DNA of 64,000 nt from Bergeyella cardium. GTDB lineage: Bacteria; Bacteroidota; Bacteroidia; Flavobacteriales; Weeksellaceae. The DNA lies in the NCBI RefSeq assembly GCF_003614945.1, contig NZ_QYCZ01000001.1:1-64000 (forward strand), given 5' to 3'. The position numbers and the translations under genes are program-made. Shown here piece after piece: positions 62,224 to 64,000 of the stretch; the first letter of the stretch is position 1, and each line of letters begins with the position of its first letter. The notes beneath the pieces were generated by a model. That model did not search any database and had not been told where the DNA came from. It saw only the letters and a list, made by a program, of their open reading frames with translations.

Positions 62224-64000
62224 ATGAAAAAATTATTTTTTATGGCACAGGCACTTGCGAGTATTACAGCAGCTGCCCAAGAATCTAAAGCAGATTCTAC
62301 TAAGGTGATAGATGAGGTGCTCATCACAGCAGTAAGAGCAAAAGAAACACTGCCAGTTACCTTTTCTAATCTATCCAAAAAGGAAATCAAACAGCGAAAT
62401 GTAGGCAAGCAGATTCCTGTTCTTGTAGACAGGCTGCCGAGTGTGGTTTCCTATTCTGAAGATGGTACGGGCTTTGGCTCTACGGCGCTTTTCATTCGTG
62501 GTAATGATTTGCAGAGAACCAATGTAACCATCAATGGTATTCCGTATAATGATTCCGAATCTCTTGGGGTGTATTGGTATAACCTTTCGGATTTTGCAGG
62601 CTCTGCCGAGAGTATTCAAGTGCAGAGAGGTGTGGGCACTTCTACCAATGGAGCGGGGGCTTTTGGAGCGAGCCTTAATGTACTTACAGATGCCATTTCC
62701 CAAAATCCTTATGGAGAGATTGCCAATTATTACGGAAGCTATAACTCCCACAAGCATTCACTTAAATTCTCCACAGGTAAGTTGAATGACAGGTTTGAAA
62801 TCTCAGGAAGACTCTCAAAAATCAATTCAGATGGTTATGTAGACAGGGCTTTCTCAGACCTTACATCTTATTTTTTACAAGCAGCATATTCGCACAAGAA
62901 TACGCTGATAAAAGCCCTTGTTTTTGGAGGTAAAGAGAAAACTTACCTCGCATATAAGGGGATTGATGCCAAAACGCTGGAGGAAAACCGAAGGTATAAT
63001 CCATCAGGGAAATACACCGATAAAAAGGGAAATATACTTTTCTACGATAATGAAACCGATAACTATCAGCAAGACCACGCACAGCTGCATTGGTCTGAAA
63101 AATGGTCGGGCAGTTGGACGACCAATCTCGCCTTTCACTATACCAAAGGCAGGGGCTATTGGGAGCAAATGGACAATTGGGGAGATGCCAATGGAAATTT
63201 CGTTATCCAATATAAAATGGATAATGACTTCTACGGTACTACCTTCTCCGCAAATTATAAAAAGGAGGCGATAGACCTTATCTTCGGAGGGGCTGCGAAT
63301 ACCTACGACGGTCGCCATTTTGATGAATATATCTGGACGGAAAACGCAACCAAAGCCTACAAAGAAAGACTCGGTAAAAAAATCTATGGCAAGAAAAATG
63401 AGGCATCGGCTTTTGCTAAAATCACTTATTCGCTCACCGATAAATGGAGCCTTTTTGCAGATGTTCAGTACAGGTATGTAGGTTTCAAATCTCTCCTTTT
63501 TGAAACGATGATTGATGAGCCTCTTCACCTTTTTAATCCAAAAGCGGGCGTTACTTTCAAGGTAAATGATTCTAGCAGCCTCTACCTCTCCTATGCCCAC
63601 GCAACTAAGGAAGCCAACCGCTCCGATTATAAAGACTATGCAGAGAATATCTCCAAAGGCAACCTGCTCCCAAAAGCTGAAAAAGTAAATGATTTTGAGC
63701 TCGGCTGGCGCCTCATCACCGATAGGCTAAGGCTCAATACCAATCTTTATTATATGGGCTATACCGACCAGCTCGTCCTCACAGGGGATATCAGCAAAAC
63801 GGGCTATCCTCTTAGGAAAAACAGCGGGAATAGCTACAGATTCGGTCTCGAGGCAGATGCCCTTGTAAAAATCTCCGATACATTCTTCTGGCAGCCCAAT
63901 TTTGCCCTTAGCCGAAACCGAAATAGAGACTATCATACGAAGGATAAATCGGGGAAAATTATCAATCTCGGCTCTACTGAGATTTCCTTCTCTCCATCTT
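62224..64000 (+). CDS. TonB-dependent receptor under TPP-riboswitch control (partial)
   Basis: The first 592 residues of an outer-membrane receptor; the 3' end lies beyond the window. A signal peptide (MKKLFFMAQALASITAAAQ) is followed by the TonB box IDEVLITAVR. The plug domain contains LPSVVSYSEDGTGFGSTALF, INGIPYNDSES and VQRGVGTSTNGAGAFGASL, and barrel strands follow. It is preceded by a TPP riboswitch. Receptors with this control (OMthi in Bacteroides) import thiamine or its precursors, so that is the likely cargo. No inner-membrane permease such as pnuT is in view. Confidence 0.9.
   Translation, partial: MKKLFFMAQALASITAAAQESKADSTKVIDEVLITAVRAKETLPVTFSNLSKKEIKQRNVGKQIPVLVDRLPSVVSYSEDGTGFGSTALFIRGNDLQRTNVTINGIPYNDSESLGVYWYNLSDFAGSAESIQVQRGVGTSTNGAGAFGASLNVLTDAISQNPYGEIANYYGSYNSHKHSLKFSTGKLNDRFEISGRLSKINSDGYVDRAFSDLTSYFLQAAYSHKNTLIKALVFGGKEKTYLAYKGIDAKTLEENRRYNPSGKYTDKKGNILFYDNETDNYQQDHAQLHWSEKWSGSWTTNLAFHYTKGRGYWEQMDNWGDANGNFVIQYKMDNDFYGTTFSANYKKEAIDLIFGGAANTYDGRHFDEYIWTENATKAYKERLGKKIYGKKNEASAFAKITYSLTDKWSLFADVQYRYVGFKSLLFETMIDEPLHLFNPKAGVTFKVNDSSSLYLSYAHATKEANRSDYKDYAENISKGNLLPKAEKVNDFELGWRLITDRLRLNTNLYYMGYTDQLVLTGDISKTGYPLRKNSGNSYRFGLEADALVKISDTFFWQPNFALSRNRNRDYHTKDKSGKIINLGSTEISFSPS

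Noticed and set aside
1-64000. rRNA, tRNA or prophage genes
   Set aside because: No cloverleaf with a GGTTCGA-type T-loop, no rRNA signature, and no integrase, terminase or capsid gene was seen.

Overview
The window looks like chromosomal DNA from a flavobacterium of the Riemerella / Bergeyella / Chryseobacterium lineage (Bacteroidota, Weeksellaceae). The lineage is inferred from gene content. Pointers are a fused MurF-alanine racemase, C-terminal type IX secretion sorting domains, several TonB-dependent receptors, a PUR-family DUF3276 protein, a 58-residue Hc1-type histone-like protein, a miaB / sigma-54 activator / LptE gene block, and many promoters with the Bacteroidota -7 box TAnnTTTG. 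No rRNA, tRNA, transposase or CRISPR array was found. G+C is about 40% by eye, with two visibly richer blocks (about 23.85-25.6 kb and 55.5-58.6 kb).

Layout: 0.1-16.3 kb is mostly housekeeping: fbaA, nadK with a CBS partner, a SpoU methylase, an ABC exporter, rpiB, a Na+/H+ antiporter, a CDF metal exporter, asd, a frameshifted TonB receptor, coaE, an Hc1-like gene, nth, bcp and surE. 16.4-23.3 kb holds a tail-specific protease and a 1458-residue T9SS-secreted subtilase. 23.8-25.8 kb holds a thioesterase, thiL and a Fic-family relic. 25.9-30.5 kb is a divergent HmuY-type uptake locus: a T9SS-exported HmuY-like protein facing a TonB receptor plus an HmuY-like lipoprotein. 30.6-36 kb holds murF-alr, a patatin/outer-membrane-barrel protein and ybeY.

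36.0-42.7 kb is an accessory island of uncharacterised exported proteins. Five tandem minus-strand paralogs (one complete and distant, one complete, one with a changed C-terminus, one lacking its signal peptide, one interrupted by an in-frame amber codon), a detached signal-peptide fragment, and two plus-strand genes each broken by a one-base shift suggest active decay or phase variation.

43-48.5 kb looks origin-proximal: mnmG is flanked by two parS-like 16-mers. The 629-bp gap upstream of pgk carries two perfect DnaA boxes (TTATCCACA), a TTATTCACA box, a near match and an AT-rich stretch, so it is a good oriC candidate. A solitary type IIG-like restriction-modification gene lies next to it and contains a 40-base inverted repeat.

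51-62 kb holds an exonuclease/GIY-YIG gene with pncB, a DUF5672 plus glycosyltransferase-like pair, miaB, a sigma-54 activator, and an envelope run (membrane protein, lptE, repeat-rich TPR-like protein, TatD hydrolase). The window ends in a TonB receptor preceded by a TPP riboswitch, so it is probably a thiamine-responsive outer-membrane transporter; it runs off the end of the window.
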